This document shows, piece after piece, positions 26,660 through 39,330 of a stretch of DNA of 64,000 bases; within the stretch, counting starts at the first letter, position 1, and the number at the start of each line of letters is the position of its first letter. Source of the stretch: Pseudonocardiaceae bacterium (GTDB lineage: Bacteria > Actinomycetota > Actinomycetes > Mycobacteriales > Pseudonocardiaceae); contig WHSZ01000008.1 in NCBI GenBank assembly GCA_009379845.1, positions 47,723-111,722 on the forward strand, read 5' to 3'. Below the pieces are notes generated by a model. The model searched no databases. It saw only the letters and a list, made by a program, of their open reading frames with translations, and was not told where the DNA came from. The translations under genes were made by a program, and so were the position numbers.

Positions 26660-27103
26660 TCAGCTGGCCCAGGGAAGCCTGCGGCCGGGGGGCGCTGATT
26701 CCAGCCAGGACAGGAAGCCGGTGAGCGCCTCGGGGCCCATCGCGATGTCCAGAGTGCCGCTCGCGTCGCTGCGCAGCGGGCGGCAGCGCAGCACCGTTGA
26801 ATCCGCCGGCATCGCGTACGACTCGGAGCTCGACGGCTCACGACGATCGGCGATCTCCAGCCCGTCCCTGCGGATCACCTGGTTCGGGCCGACCCGCAGG
26901 CTCAAAACCCGGAACCACACGAACTCGTCACCGTGATAGCGCCCGATCCCCAGGTGCCAGCCGCGCCCGCTGTCGTCCGCACGCCAGCGCAGCGCCACGT
27001 TGATGCCGCCAACCCGCAGCACCCGCAACCAGCGGGCCACGAGCAATGTGAGCACCACGACCAGCAGCACCAGAAGCGATCCGAGAATCCACGTTACGAT
27101 CAT
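26660..27103 (-). CDS. DUF2550 membrane-anchored protein
   Basis: A 147-residue protein with one N-terminal membrane helix (MIVTWILGSLLVLLVVVLTL) and a compact soluble domain containing ALRWRADDSGRGWHLGIGRY and WFRVLSLRVGPNQVIRRDGL. This is DUF2550, almost always found directly after atpC in actinobacteria (Rv1312 in M. tuberculosis). Its role is unknown. It starts 24 bp after the atpC stop and is likely the last gene of the ATP synthase operon. Confidence 0.88.
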   Translation of the reverse strand: MIVTWILGSLLVLLVVVLTLLVARWLRVLRVGGINVALRWRADDSGRGWHLGIGRYHGDEFVWFRVLSLRVGPNQVIRRDGLEIADRREPSSSESYAMPADSTVLRCRPLRSDASGTLDIAMGPEALTGFLSWLESAPPGRRLPWAS

Positions 27104-27127
27104 CGGCCGCTCCCCATCTCGCCGCGA

Positions 27128-27493
27128 TCAGGCCGACTGTCCTGCGGCGCGGAGCCTCGCGGCCGCTCTCGCGCGCTCGGCTTCGTCCTCGCCGGTCAGC
27201 GCCGCCCTTGCTTCCTCGACGTTGATCTCCTCGGCGAGATCCGCCGTCTCCGCCAGCACGCTCACGCCCTCACCGGTGACGGAAAGGAACCCCCCGTGCA
27301 CCGCGGCGGTGACCGTCTCACCGTCCACAGTGGTCACCCGGACGATGCCGCCCTCGACCAGCTGGCCGAGCACCGGCTCGTGACCGGGCATGATGCCGAG
27401 CTCGCCCTCGGTCGTCTGGGCCACCACGAAACTGGCCCTGCCCGACCAGAGGCGACGCTCCACGGCGACTACCTCAACGGCAATCTCGGCCAC
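27128..27493 (-). CDS. atpC: ATP synthase epsilon subunit
   Basis: A 121-residue protein. The N-terminal beta-barrel is clear ([40 protein letters not shown]) and a short helical hairpin follows ([20 protein letters not shown]). It caps the rotor with gamma and restrains ATP hydrolysis. GTG 27493 is chosen because GAGGAGG lies five bases upstream; the longer frame begins at a TTG inside a poor context. Confidence 0.92.
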   Translation of the reverse strand: MAEIAVEVVAVERRLWSGRASFVVAQTTEGELGIMPGHEPVLGQLVEGGIVRVTTVDGETVTAAVHGGFLSVTGEGVSVLAETADLAEEINVEEARAALTGEDEAERARAAARLRAAGQSA

Positions 27494-27615
27494 CGATGCC
27501 TCCTCACTCAAGCGGAGTACCCATCCATTCTAGACGCTGTACCCCAATTGGTCAGTACCATTAGACGGATGGGACCGGCAGTCCACTATGGACTCGGACC
27601 CATCGGCCGTAACGA

Positions 27616-30002
<2,387 letters not shown>

Positions 30003-30014
30003 CTGGCTACCCGG

Positions 30015-31655
<1,641 letters not shown>

Positions 31656-31719
31656 GTCGTTCCCGCTCTCGTTCTCATCTGCCAAAGTGCAAAGTTCGTT
31701 GTGCTGCCGTACCGCCGGC

Positions 31720-32541
31720 TCAGCTGGCCAGCCGCCTGCGCAGCGAGTCCAGATGGCCTGCCGAACTGCCATCGATGACCTCGTCGCCGACCTTCACGAT
31801 CAGGCCACCGCCGACCGTTGGGTCGACCTCCACGTGCAGTGCCATCGGCCGCGAGTAGATCCGCTGCAGTCGCTCGGTCAGCTGCTGCTGTTGCTCCTCG
31901 GACAGCTCGCTCGCCGAGATCACGTGCGCGACCGATCGCTCGCGACGCGTGGCCGCCTGCCCGGCGAGTTCGTCGAGGTTGAACAGCAGGCCACGACCTC
32001 GCATCAGCGTAACCACGTTCTCGACCAGGATAACCGTGACCGGATTGGCTTTGCCCTCGAACAAGGTGCGGACCAGGGTTCGCTTCGACTCCGCAGGTGC
32101 GGCGTGGTCGGCGAGCGCCCGTTCCAGGTCCGCGTTCGCGGCCACCAGCCGGCCGGTCCGGAACAGTTCGTCCTCCACGGTGCCGAGCGTTCCGTCCCGC
32201 TCGGCGCGGACCAGCAGCGCGACCCCAGCCAGCGTCTGCACGCCGTCGAGCAGCTCGCGCGGCGAGGACCAGCGGTTCACCACGACCTCGTCGAGCACGT
32301 GCAGCGTGGCGTCCGCCACCTTGCCGAGCAGCACCCTGCGCACCAGCTGGGTGCGTGCCTCCGCCTCGGACGAGGCGTCGGCGACCGCCCGCCGCAGGGG
32401 GATCTCCCTGGCGAGCAGCTCGACGAAGGCGTAGAGCTGTTCGCCGACGACGGCCGGGTCGGTGGCGGAATCCACGAGCACTTGGTCGAGCCGAGCCTCC
32501 GCCGCGACAAGGGACTCCCGGCTGGCAGCATGCAGCGTCAT
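31720..32541 (-). CDS. atpH: ATP synthase delta subunit
   Basis: A 273-residue stator subunit. The N-terminal six-helix bundle holds [17 protein letters not shown] and the C-terminal part has [20 protein letters not shown] and [20 protein letters not shown]. At 273 residues it is longer than the E. coli protein (177), as in other actinobacteria. It joins the top of F1 to the b subunit. It lies 6 bp after atpF and 64 bp before atpA. Confidence 0.93.
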   Translation of the reverse strand: MTLHAASRESLVAAEARLDQVLVDSATDPAVVGEQLYAFVELLAREIPLRRAVADASSEAEARTQLVRRVLLGKVADATLHVLDEVVVNRWSSPRELLDGVQTLAGVALLVRAERDGTLGTVEDELFRTGRLVAANADLERALADHAAPAESKRTLVRTLFEGKANPVTVILVENVVTLMRGRGLLFNLDELAGQAATRRERSVAHVISASELSEEQQQQLTERLQRIYSRPMALHVEVDPTVGGGLIVKVGDEVIDGSSAGHLDSLRRRLAS

Positions 32542-32547
32542 CTCGCC

Positions 32548-33102
32548 CTACTCCCTGGTCGCACCGGCGGTGGACTCGGAGTCCAGCTCGGCAAGGAAGC
32601 GATCCACGGTGCCCCGGCGGCGCGCCTCGTCCTCGAGGGACTCACCCACGATGCGGCTGGCCAGCTCGATCGAGTTGCGGCCGAGATCGGCACGCAGCTC
32701 GGCGATGATCTGAGCCCGCTGCGCCTGCAACTGGGCGTGCCCCTGTGCCACGATCCGATCGGCCTCCGCCTGGGCTTGGGCACGCAGCTCTTCCTTGATC
32801 TGCTCTGCCTCGACCCTGGCGTCGTCCCGGATTCGGGCCGACTCGGCACGCGCGTCCGCGAGCTGCGCCTTGTACTGCTCGAGCGCCTGCTCGGCCTCGG
32901 CCTGCGCGCGCTCGGCCTTCTCGATGCCGCCCTCGATCTTCTCGGTTCGCTCGGCGTACAGCTTCTCGAACCGCGGCACCGCGTACTTCCACAGCACGAA
33001 CAGCAGCAGCACGAACGCGACCAAGCCGAGGATCAGCTCGGAGATCTCCGGGATGATCGGGTTGTGTTCGCCTTCAGCCGCCAACACCATCTGCGTATTC
33101 AC
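32548..33102 (-). CDS. atpF: ATP synthase b subunit
   Basis: About 184 residues. One N-terminal membrane helix (ELILGLVAFVLLLFVLWKYA) is followed by a long charged helix (ERTEKIEGGIEKAERAQAEA and onward) that forms the peripheral stalk. The exact start is not certain: two adjacent GTG codons (33105, 33102) follow GGGAG, and an upstream TTG at 33117 is also in frame. I prefer 33102. Confidence 0.93.
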   Translation of the reverse strand: MNTQMVLAAEGEHNPIIPEISELILGLVAFVLLLFVLWKYAVPRFEKLYAERTEKIEGGIEKAERAQAEAEQALEQYKAQLADARAESARIRDDARVEAEQIKEELRAQAQAEADRIVAQGHAQLQAQRAQIIAELRADLGRNSIELASRIVGESLEDEARRRGTVDRFLAELDSESTAGATRE

Positions 33103-33134
33103 CACAACGTCTCCCAACGCGATGAGCGGTTAAC

Positions 33135-33389
33135 TCAGCCACCGGAGGCGATGAAGTAAACGACCAGCCCGATCAGCGCCAGCACCTCGACGAGCACGAA
33201 GGAGATCCAGGCGATGCCCATCAGCTTGCTCTGGGCCTCCGGCTGGCGCGCCGTGCCGTTGATGACCGCCGCCCAGATCAAACCGACGCCGATACCGGGG
33301 CCTACGGCGCCGAGGCCGTAGCCGATCGCTGCCAGGCCGGAGTTCAGATCGCTCACACCCTGCGCAAGAACAATGTTGCTCACTTGCAT
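33135..33389 (-). CDS. atpE: ATP synthase c subunit (rotor ring)
   Basis: An 84-residue hairpin of two membrane helices: [20 protein letters not shown] and [20 protein letters not shown], with the proton-carrying Glu in LVEVL. The loop is [13 protein letters not shown] 33389 gives [11 protein letters not shown]; a GTG two codons later is better spaced from AAAGGG and may be the true start. The same residues form the bedaquiline site in mycobacteria. Confidence 0.95.
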   Translation of the reverse strand: MQVSNIVLAQGVSDLNSGLAAIGYGLGAVGPGIGVGLIWAAVINGTARQPEAQSKLMGIAWISFVLVEVLALIGLVVYFIASGG

Positions 33390-33445
33390 TTCCCTTTCAA
33401 CTCGGTCCGCGAATGTGCGGATCGGGGGTCTCTTCTTCGCTTCCT

Positions 33446-34225
33446 TTAGTGTTCGCTTGCCAGTGCCGCGCCAATGAAGTTGGCGGTCAGCAGCGCGAAA
33501 ATGTAGGCCTGCAGTACCTGGATCAACGCCTCGACGAAAGTCAACGCGATAGCGAAGGCCCACGAGATGATCGAAACCGGCTTCAACGCAGCGCTCGCCT
33601 CGGTTATCAGATACGAGCCGCCGAGGGTGAACACCAGCAGAATTAGGTGCCCGGCGAACATCGCGGCAAAAACACGAATGGCGAGAGCCACCGGCTGCGC
33701 AAGGAACTTCTGAAAGAACTCAATAGGGCTCAACAGAAGGTAGATCGGCTTCGGCACGCCGGGCGGGAACATGACGTGCTTGAGGTAGCCGAGGAACCCG
33801 TGCCGCCTGAACCCGACGAAGTGAATGACCACGTAGGCCGTGATGAACAGCGCAATCGGGAACCCGATGCGCGACATCGTAGGGAACTGCACGAGCGGGA
33901 TGATGCCGAAGATATTGTTCACCAACACGAAGGTGAACAATGCGAAAATTAATGGAACAAACGGGCGGAAGTCCTTGGAACCGATCTGCTCCCTGGCGAT
34001 CGAGTTCCTGCTGAAGTCGTAGACCGACTCGGCGACGAATTGTCCCTTACCCGGCACCATCTTCAGGTTGCGTGTAGCAAGCGTGAAGTACACCGCGATG
34101 ATGATCACCGAAAGCACCACAAGCACCATTGGCTTGGTGACCCCGCCGACAATCGGCGGCAGGACAAAGCTATCGGCCCCGGGTGGCTGAAACCCGCCAC
34201 CCTGCGTCAGCACCAGCGCGCCCAA
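33446..34225 (-). CDS. atpB: ATP synthase a subunit
   Basis: A 259-residue membrane protein with about six helices. The essential Arg of the proton path lies in [19 protein letters not shown], and [20 protein letters not shown] forms the last helices. TTG at 34225 is chosen: GGAAGGAG stands five bases upstream. First gene of atpBEFHAGDC, 205 bp after atpI. Confidence 0.95.
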   Translation of the reverse strand: MGALVLTQGGGFQPPGADSFVLPPIVGGVTKPMVLVVLSVIIIAVYFTLATRNLKMVPGKGQFVAESVYDFSRNSIAREQIGSKDFRPFVPLIFALFTFVLVNNIFGIIPLVQFPTMSRIGFPIALFITAYVVIHFVGFRRHGFLGYLKHVMFPPGVPKPIYLLLSPIEFFQKFLAQPVALAIRVFAAMFAGHLILLVFTLGGSYLITEASAALKPVSIISWAFAIALTFVEALIQVLQAYIFALLTANFIGAALASEH

Positions 34226-34430
34226 CTGGGCTCCTTCCGGTTCTCCCGGCCGGCGTTCACACCGCCGGGGGAATCGTCACGATCAGGATTTAACGTACCT
34301 GACGTATTTGAGGTACTCAGAAGCGGGATCCTGGTTGCCCGTGTGATCCATCGCGGATTGGCAACCGGCGATCCGGCTCCGTCGAGCGCACCGTATCAGT
34401 TCGCAAACGGCTACCGGACACCCGTACTGG

Positions 34431-34898
34431 TTAGCGACCGTCCGAGGCCGGGATGATCGTCGGGATCTTGGTCTTCTGGAATGCCCTGACCTCAGCCCCG
34501 ACCCATACCAAGATCGTTCCGAGCATGGTCAGCGCGAGGGCTGTCGGATGCAACGCTTCCACCCCGCGCAGCGCCATCAACACCAGGAACAGCACAAGCA
34601 GTTTGCCGACGAACCCGCCGAGCGAAACGGCCATCACGACGTACGGGTTCGACCCCGCCGTCTTGCGCATCAGCAGCAGCGTGAGCAGTGACGAGGCGAA
34701 GGCCACCGCCGCACCGACCAGTGCGCCGAGTGCGCCGGGGAGCCCGGCGAGCACGGCGGAAATCGTGATCCCCAGCACGGCCGCGATCGCGCCGGGGAGC
34801 AGCGCGTAGCGCAGCATCGCGTCCGCGAGCCGCAGCACGTTCGCCGCGTGGCTGTCCGGCATGGACGCGGGGGCAGGGGTGGTGTCGTCTTCGCTCAT
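34431..34898 (-). CDS. atpI: AtpI-like membrane protein
   Basis: A 155-residue protein with four membrane helices (LLPGAIAAVLGITISAVLAG, ALGALVGAAVAFASSLLTLL, VMAVSLGGFVGKLLVLFLVL, ALALTMLGTILVWVGAEVRA). Position and topology match the AtpI-like protein before atpB, thought to help c-ring assembly. Sequence identity to E. coli AtpI is probably low, so the name rests mainly on place. It overlaps the wecA stop by 4 bp. Confidence 0.75.
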   Translation of the reverse strand: MSEDDTTPAPASMPDSHAANVLRLADAMLRYALLPGAIAAVLGITISAVLAGLPGALGALVGAAVAFASSLLTLLLMRKTAGSNPYVVMAVSLGGFVGKLLVLFLVLMALRGVEALHPTALALTMLGTILVWVGAEVRAFQKTKIPTIIPASDGR

Positions 34899-36079
34899 CG
34901 TGCCCTCAGTCTAGGGACCGCCGATACCAGCAGCGCGACCAGGAACCCCGCACCGATCCCCCACACCGCCGCGAACACGTCATCGAAGATCGTCAACGAC
35001 ACCGTGCCGAACGCGAGCACCGCCACCCACAGGTAGATCAGCAGCACCGCGCGCCGGGTCGAGTGGCCGAGCTCGAGCAGCCGGTGGTGCAGGTGCATCT
35101 TGTCGGCGGCCATCGGGCTCTGCCCGCGCCGGGTTCGCCGGATCACCGCCATCAGCAAGTCCAGCAACGGCAGGAACAGCACGGCGGTGACCACCAGCAA
35201 CGGGGACAGCTGTGCGAGCGCGTCCCGGCCGCCGTAGTGCGCGTAGGTCAGCCGCCCGGAGGCCGATGTGCTTGCCGCGGCGAGCATCAGCCCGATCAGC
35301 ATGGACCCCGAATCGCCCATGAAGATCTTCGCGGGCTGGAAGTTGTGCGGCAGGAAGCCGAGGCACGCGCCGGCGAGCGTGGCCGTGATCAGCGCGGGCG
35401 GGTAGCTGAGCACGTCGCCACCGGATTCGGCCAGCAAATTCAGGGAGAACGCGCAGGTCGCGGCCGCGGCGATCAGCCCGATCCCGGCGGCAAGGCCGTC
35501 CAGCCCGTCCACCATGTTCATCGCGTTGACCATCGCCACCACGAGCAGCACCACGAGCAGGCCACCCTGGTTCTGATCCAGCACCAGCACCTGACCGATC
35601 CCGCCGTGCTCGCCGCCCCACGGCAACCAGAACACGAACCACTGCATGCCGAACAGCACCAGGATCCCGGCACAGGTCACCTGCCCGGCGAGCTTGGTCA
35701 GCGAGTCCAGCTCGAACCGGTCGTCCAGCGCACCGATCAACACGATCACGCCGCCGCCGACGAGCACCGCGACCGGGTCGAAGGAGTAGTCGAACGCCCG
35801 CCGCAGCACCGGAAGCTGGTGCGCGAGCAGCATGCCGCCGCACACCCCGAGGTACATGGCGAGCCCACCCAGCCGGGGAATGGGGACGATGTGCACATCG
35901 CGAGTGCGCGGGGTGGCGATCGCGCCGATGCGGACGGCGAGCTTTCTGATCAGCCCGGTGGTCAGGTAGGTCAGCGCGGCCGTCGTCAAGGCGACGAGGA
36001 GGAATTCCCGCACCGGGAGCCCGGCCGGGATGGCGGCGGGTTCGGCGGCGAGTGGCAACGTCACTGGCTCCTGGCCCAC
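34895..36079 (-). CDS. wecA: undecaprenyl/decaprenyl-phosphate GlcNAc-1-phosphate transferase
   Basis: A 394-residue polyprenyl-phosphate sugar-1-phosphate transferase with about 11 membrane helices. Motifs include PRTRDVHIVPIPRLGGLAMY, the Asp pair GALDDRFELDSLTKL, VNAMNMVDGLDGLAAG, FMGDSGSMLIG and a cytoplasmic His motif (KMHLHHRLLELGHS). In mycobacteria the homologue Rv1302 starts the linker between peptidoglycan and arabinogalactan. GTG at 36079 has no clear ribosome site, so the start may be later. Confidence 0.92.
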   Translation of the reverse strand: MGQEPVTLPLAAEPAAIPAGLPVREFLLVALTTAALTYLTTGLIRKLAVRIGAIATPRTRDVHIVPIPRLGGLAMYLGVCGGMLLAHQLPVLRRAFDYSFDPVAVLVGGGVIVLIGALDDRFELDSLTKLAGQVTCAGILVLFGMQWFVFWLPWGGEHGGIGQVLVLDQNQGGLLVVLLVVAMVNAMNMVDGLDGLAAGIGLIAAAATCAFSLNLLAESGGDVLSYPPALITATLAGACLGFLPHNFQPAKIFMGDSGSMLIGLMLAAASTSASGRLTYAHYGGRDALAQLSPLLVVTAVLFLPLLDLLMAVIRRTRRGQSPMAADKMHLHHRLLELGHSTRRAVLLIYLWVAVLAFGTVSLTIFDDVFAAVWGIGAGFLVALLVSAVPRLRAR

Positions 36080-36085
36080 GATCGG

Positions 36086-36208
36086 CTAGTTCCGTTCGAT
36101 TCGCACGTAGAAGTGCCCCCACACGGAGACGTCCGTGATCTCCGGATCCTCGGAGGCGATCACGTCGACGTCCGGTCCCCGCAGCAGCGTGCTCACTTGG
36201 GCGTTCAC
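36086..36208 (-). CDS. small 40-residue ORF before wecA
   Basis: GTG at 36206-36208, six bases after GAGGA, opens a 40-residue frame (NAQVSTLLRGPDVDVIASED and onward to FYVRIERN) ending at TAG 36086-36088, 7 bp before the wecA start. The strong ribosome site and tight spacing argue for translation, perhaps as a leader coupled to wecA. I do not recognise the sequence, and no hydrophobic segment is present. Could be chance. Confidence 0.45.
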   Translation of the reverse strand: MNAQVSTLLRGPDVDVIASEDPEITDVSVWGHFYVRIERN

Positions 36209-36282
36209 TCACTATCCTCACACGGCGCACTGCCCACCCGGTGCGGCCTCGTTCACGAGTCGATCAGCTTGCCGAGCACACG

Positions 36283-36933
36283 CTACCCGGCGGTCGAGAC
36301 CTCCACGCCGAGCGCCTCGGAGACCGCGGCTGTGCTCACCGCGCCTTCCCTTAAGACCACCGGTTGATCGCCGGTGAGGTCCACCACTGTGGACGGCACC
36401 GGCTCGCCGGTCGGGCCGCCGTCCAGGTAAACGCTTACCGAATCCCCCAGCTGCTCGCGAGCCTCCTCGGCGGTGGCCGCGGGCGGCTGCCCTGAGCGGT
36501 TCGCGCTGGAGACCGCCATCGGGCCGACCTCACGGAGCAGTTCGATCGCGACCGGATGCAACGGCATGCGCAGCATCACGGTGCCACGCGTGCTGCCCAG
36601 ATCCCACGCCAGCGACGGAGCGTGCGACAACACCAGGGAGAGATCACCTGGCCAGAACGCCTCGATCAGGGTGCGCGCTTGCTCCGGCACGCCAAGCACC
36701 AAGCCGTCGATGGTGGACCAGGACCCGACCAGCACGCCGACGGGCATCTCGGGGCCGCGGTTCTTGGCGCGCAGCAGCGACCGAACCGCGCCGGAATCGA
36801 ACGCGTCACAACCGATGCCGTACACCGTGTCGGTCGGCAACACGACGAGCCGCCCTGAGCGGACCGCACCGGCGGCGGCAAGCAGGCCGTCGTGCCGGGA
36901 TTCGCGGTGACCGCAGTCGTACACCGTGCTCAC
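36283..36933 (-). CDS. L-threonylcarbamoyladenylate synthase (Sua5/YrdC family)
   Basis: A 216-residue YrdC-domain protein. GRLVVLPTDTVYGIGCDAF is the signature near residue 32, followed by KNRGPEMPVGVLV and the C-terminal MAVSSANRSGQPPA. It makes threonylcarbamoyl-AMP from threonine, bicarbonate and ATP for the t6A base of tRNA. GTG 36933 is used, with AGGA seven bases before; the longer frame has no support. The place between prmC and wecA is conserved (Rv1301), although here the amidase region has been inserted. Confidence 0.92.
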   Translation of the reverse strand: MSTVYDCGHRESRHDGLLAAAGAVRSGRLVVLPTDTVYGIGCDAFDSGAVRSLLRAKNRGPEMPVGVLVGSWSTIDGLVLGVPEQARTLIEAFWPGDLSLVLSHAPSLAWDLGSTRGTVMLRMPLHPVAIELLREVGPMAVSSANRSGQPPAATAEEAREQLGDSVSVYLDGGPTGEPVPSTVVDLTGDQPVVLREGAVSTAAVSEALGVEVSTAG

Positions 36934-37193
36934 GTGACGATCCTGGCACAGCGTGCCGTGAACGGATCCTGGGGTCGCCACTTCGCTCGGTAAGCAGACC
37001 GTCGCGGTACGCATTAGCCTGTGCGGCGACGCGTCCGCGAGCAGAAAGGTGGCCAATTCACAAACTTGACGAGAAAGATGTCGATAATGGCCCAAATGGC
37101 CCTTCCTAATATCGCGACGAACGCATACGTTCAGCGACGCCAATCACCGATCTGGGCGTGTGGGAGCACGCCCCGTAGCCGAGGGAGATCGCG

Positions 37194-38264
37194 ATGGCGT
37201 TTAACACACGCCCACTTGGCCGCCGCACCCTGCTTCGCGGCAGCCTCACCGTAACCGCGGTTGGCGCACTCGGGCTGACCGCACCCGGCGCTGCCGGAGC
37301 GTTGGCCAGACCGACCCGCAAGGGCGGCAAGGCCCAGCCGTCAATTATCGGCACCGCGGACTGGGGGGCACGGGAACCCAGCGGCGCCATCGAGGTGCTG
37401 GATCAACCGCCGGTAGCGGTCACCGTGCACCACACAGCCGGGACCAACAGTGACGACACATCGCAGGAACACGCGATCCAGGTCGCCAAGGACATCCAGA
37501 ACCTGCACATGGACGGCAACGGCTGGACCGACTCCGGCCAGCAGTTCACCAACTCTCGCGGCGGCTTCGTACTGGAAGGCCGGCACGGCAGCGTTGATTC
37601 CCTCAACGCAGGGAACACGCACGTGGTCGGCGCGCACGTCGGTGGCCACAACAGCGAGCTCGTCGGCATCGAGAACGAAGGCACCTACACCGACGTGGAC
37701 GTGCCGCAGGCGCTGTGGGACTCGCTCGTCGAGCTGGTCAGCCACATGTGCTCGCAGTTCGGCATCCCGGCTTCGGAAATCTTCGGCCATCGTGACTACA
37801 ACAGCACCGAGTGCCCCGGCGAGGTGCTCTACGGCCGGCTGCCCGAGCTGCGCGAAGCGGTCGGAGCCCGGCTCGGCCAGCAGGTCACCCAGCCGAGGAC
37901 CTGGCGGCTGCTCAAGCCGGGCGATCGCGGCGCCGAAGTGCTCGCCGCGCAACACCTGCTGCGGGCCCACGGCATCCGAAACGTCCCGGCCGACGGGGTG
38001 TTCGGCACGACGACCCAGCGGGCGGCCGCGGACTTCGAGCGGCGGCACGGGATCAAGTTCGAGCCGTGCAACCACACGGCACGCCGGCCGGAGTCCGGGC
38101 TGATCGGGGCCGGCAGCTGGCCGCTGCTGGCCACGACCGTGCGGCCGGGCGACCGCGGCGAAGCGGCACGGGCGGCCCAGGTGCTGCTGGAAGCCAAGCA
38201 GCACAGCAGGACCATCCGCTCCACCATCGACACCCGCACCTGGAAGCAACTGCTCGCGAAGTAA
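37194..38264 (+). CDS. Tat-exported N-acetylmuramoyl-L-alanine amidase with peptidoglycan-binding domains
   Basis: A 356-residue protein. The N-terminus has a twin-arginine signal (LGRRTLLRG and a hydrophobic stretch to GALA). Residues about 55-220 form an amidase_2/PGRP domain whose zinc ligands are the first His of VTVHHTAGTN, a His in GHRDYNSTECPG and the Cys there; VVGAHVGGHNSELVGIE is conserved. About 235-290 is a peptidoglycan-binding repeat (LLKPGDRGAEVLAAQHLL, DGVFGTTTQ), with a second, weaker one at the end. It cuts the lactyl-amide bond in cell wall. A strong terminator follows. Confidence 0.9.
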   Translation: MAFNTRPLGRRTLLRGSLTVTAVGALGLTAPGAAGALARPTRKGGKAQPSIIGTADWGAREPSGAIEVLDQPPVAVTVHHTAGTNSDDTSQEHAIQVAKDIQNLHMDGNGWTDSGQQFTNSRGGFVLEGRHGSVDSLNAGNTHVVGAHVGGHNSELVGIENEGTYTDVDVPQALWDSLVELVSHMCSQFGIPASEIFGHRDYNSTECPGEVLYGRLPELREAVGARLGQQVTQPRTWRLLKPGDRGAEVLAAQHLLRAHGIRNVPADGVFGTTTQRAAADFERRHGIKFEPCNHTARRPESGLIGAGSWPLLATTVRPGDRGEAARAAQVLLEAKQHSRTIRSTIDTRTWKQLLAK

Positions 38265-38273
38265 CCTCGAGTT

Positions 38274-38311
38274 AAAAGGCGGGCCCACCCCTCGGGGCAG
38301 GCCCGCCTTTT
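38274..38311 (+). terminator. strong intrinsic terminator of the amidase gene
   Basis: AAAAGGCGGGCC pairs with GGCCCGCCTTTT around a 14-base loop; the right arm ends in a T run, and the left arm starts with an A run so it can also work from the other side. It begins 9 bp after the amidase stop, between convergent transcription units. Confidence 0.93.
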
Positions 38312-38335
38312 CGCAGTATGGGTGCAAATTGGGAT
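38312..38335. repeat. possible degenerate copy of the palindrome family
   Basis: CGCAGTATGGGTGCAAATTG at 38312-38331 resembles the half-site CGCAATATGGATCCATATTG with four changed bases. It follows the terminator directly. The match may be chance. Confidence 0.35.
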
Positions 38336-38343
38336 TTCGGGTT

Positions 38344-39291
38344 CTAGAACTCCGAGATCTCGAAGACGCCGATGTCGTCGGCGTCCGTGCCACTCGAGGT
38401 TTGGCTCAGCGATGCCTCCACCGCGACCCAGCCGTGGAAACCGCCGTCGCTGTCGACGATCTGCAGCATGGGTTTGACGTGCGAATTGCCCGTGTAGCAG
38501 TGCTCGCCGCGGCCGTCCGCGAGTTCGGTGCGCCAATGCCAGATGGTGTCCCGCCGGTCGGTGGATGAATCGTTGGCCGTGGACAGGTAGTACTCGGTTT
38601 CCGGGTTCTTGCCGCCGAGGCACCTGGTGCCGTCACACCGCGCCCACTCGGTGCGCCAGAACGGGTTGCCGAATCCCTCGTCCAGGTACGGCGTGCCGTT
38701 GTCGGTCTTCCAGAGGTGATAGTTGTGCTTCAGGGTGGTGTGGTCGAAACCGGCGATCCGTTCCATCGACGCGCGCTGGTCCCACCGCGCGTTGCTGCCG
38801 TAGCCGAAACCGTGGCTCGCTCCGTACGAGCTGGCCTTGAACGTCAGCTTCGCGAGCTTGCCGTCCATCGGCTCGCTGAGCTCCCATTCCTCCCAGCCGG
38901 TGTTCGACCACTCGACGCGCAACGTCGAGCCGTTGATCGTGTAGCTGCCCTCGAGCCGTTGCGGGAAACTCGTCGCCTGGAAGCCGTTGCCGGTCTGCAC
39001 CTAGCATTCCCGTGCCTCGCACCCGTTCGCCGATACCCCGGTTTAGCTGCGCCGCACCCGGTCTCGTTGCGACCAATGGAAATGTGACTCGGTCACCGTG
39101 CCGTCGGCGCCGAACGAGTAGCTCCCCAGCCGCACCCAGTTCTCCCGCGAGTCGGCGCTCAGCGAACCGACGGAGACCACGAAGCGGGACATTCCGCCCG
39201 GTAATTCCGGTTGCGCGGCCGCGCTCGGCGCCACCTGCCCGCCGATCGCGAGCGCGAGCACACTCGCGACGACCACCACGATCTTGCGCAT
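38344..39291 (-). pseudogene. secreted protein gene interrupted by two in-frame stop codons
   Basis: One reading frame of 316 codons runs from ATG 39291 to a TAG-free end at 38344. It opens with a signal peptide (KIVVVVASVLALAIGG, cleavage near APSAAAQ) and VSVGSLSADSRENWVRLGSY. It is broken by TAA at 39043-39045 and TAG at 39001-39003, 13 codons apart. After the second stop it continues as a well-formed domain with WRTEWARCDGT, KNPETEYYLSTAND and VDSDGGFHGWVAVEA. Both stops would become Gln by one T-to-C change (TAA from CAA, TAG from CAG). The family is unknown to me; it looks like a secreted actinobacterial protein that decayed recently. The second part could in principle start from GTG 39000. 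Confidence 0.75.
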
Positions 39292-39330
39292 ACCCCAGTC
39301 CTTCCCCAGTTCGTTGCGTTCTCCTGTTGT

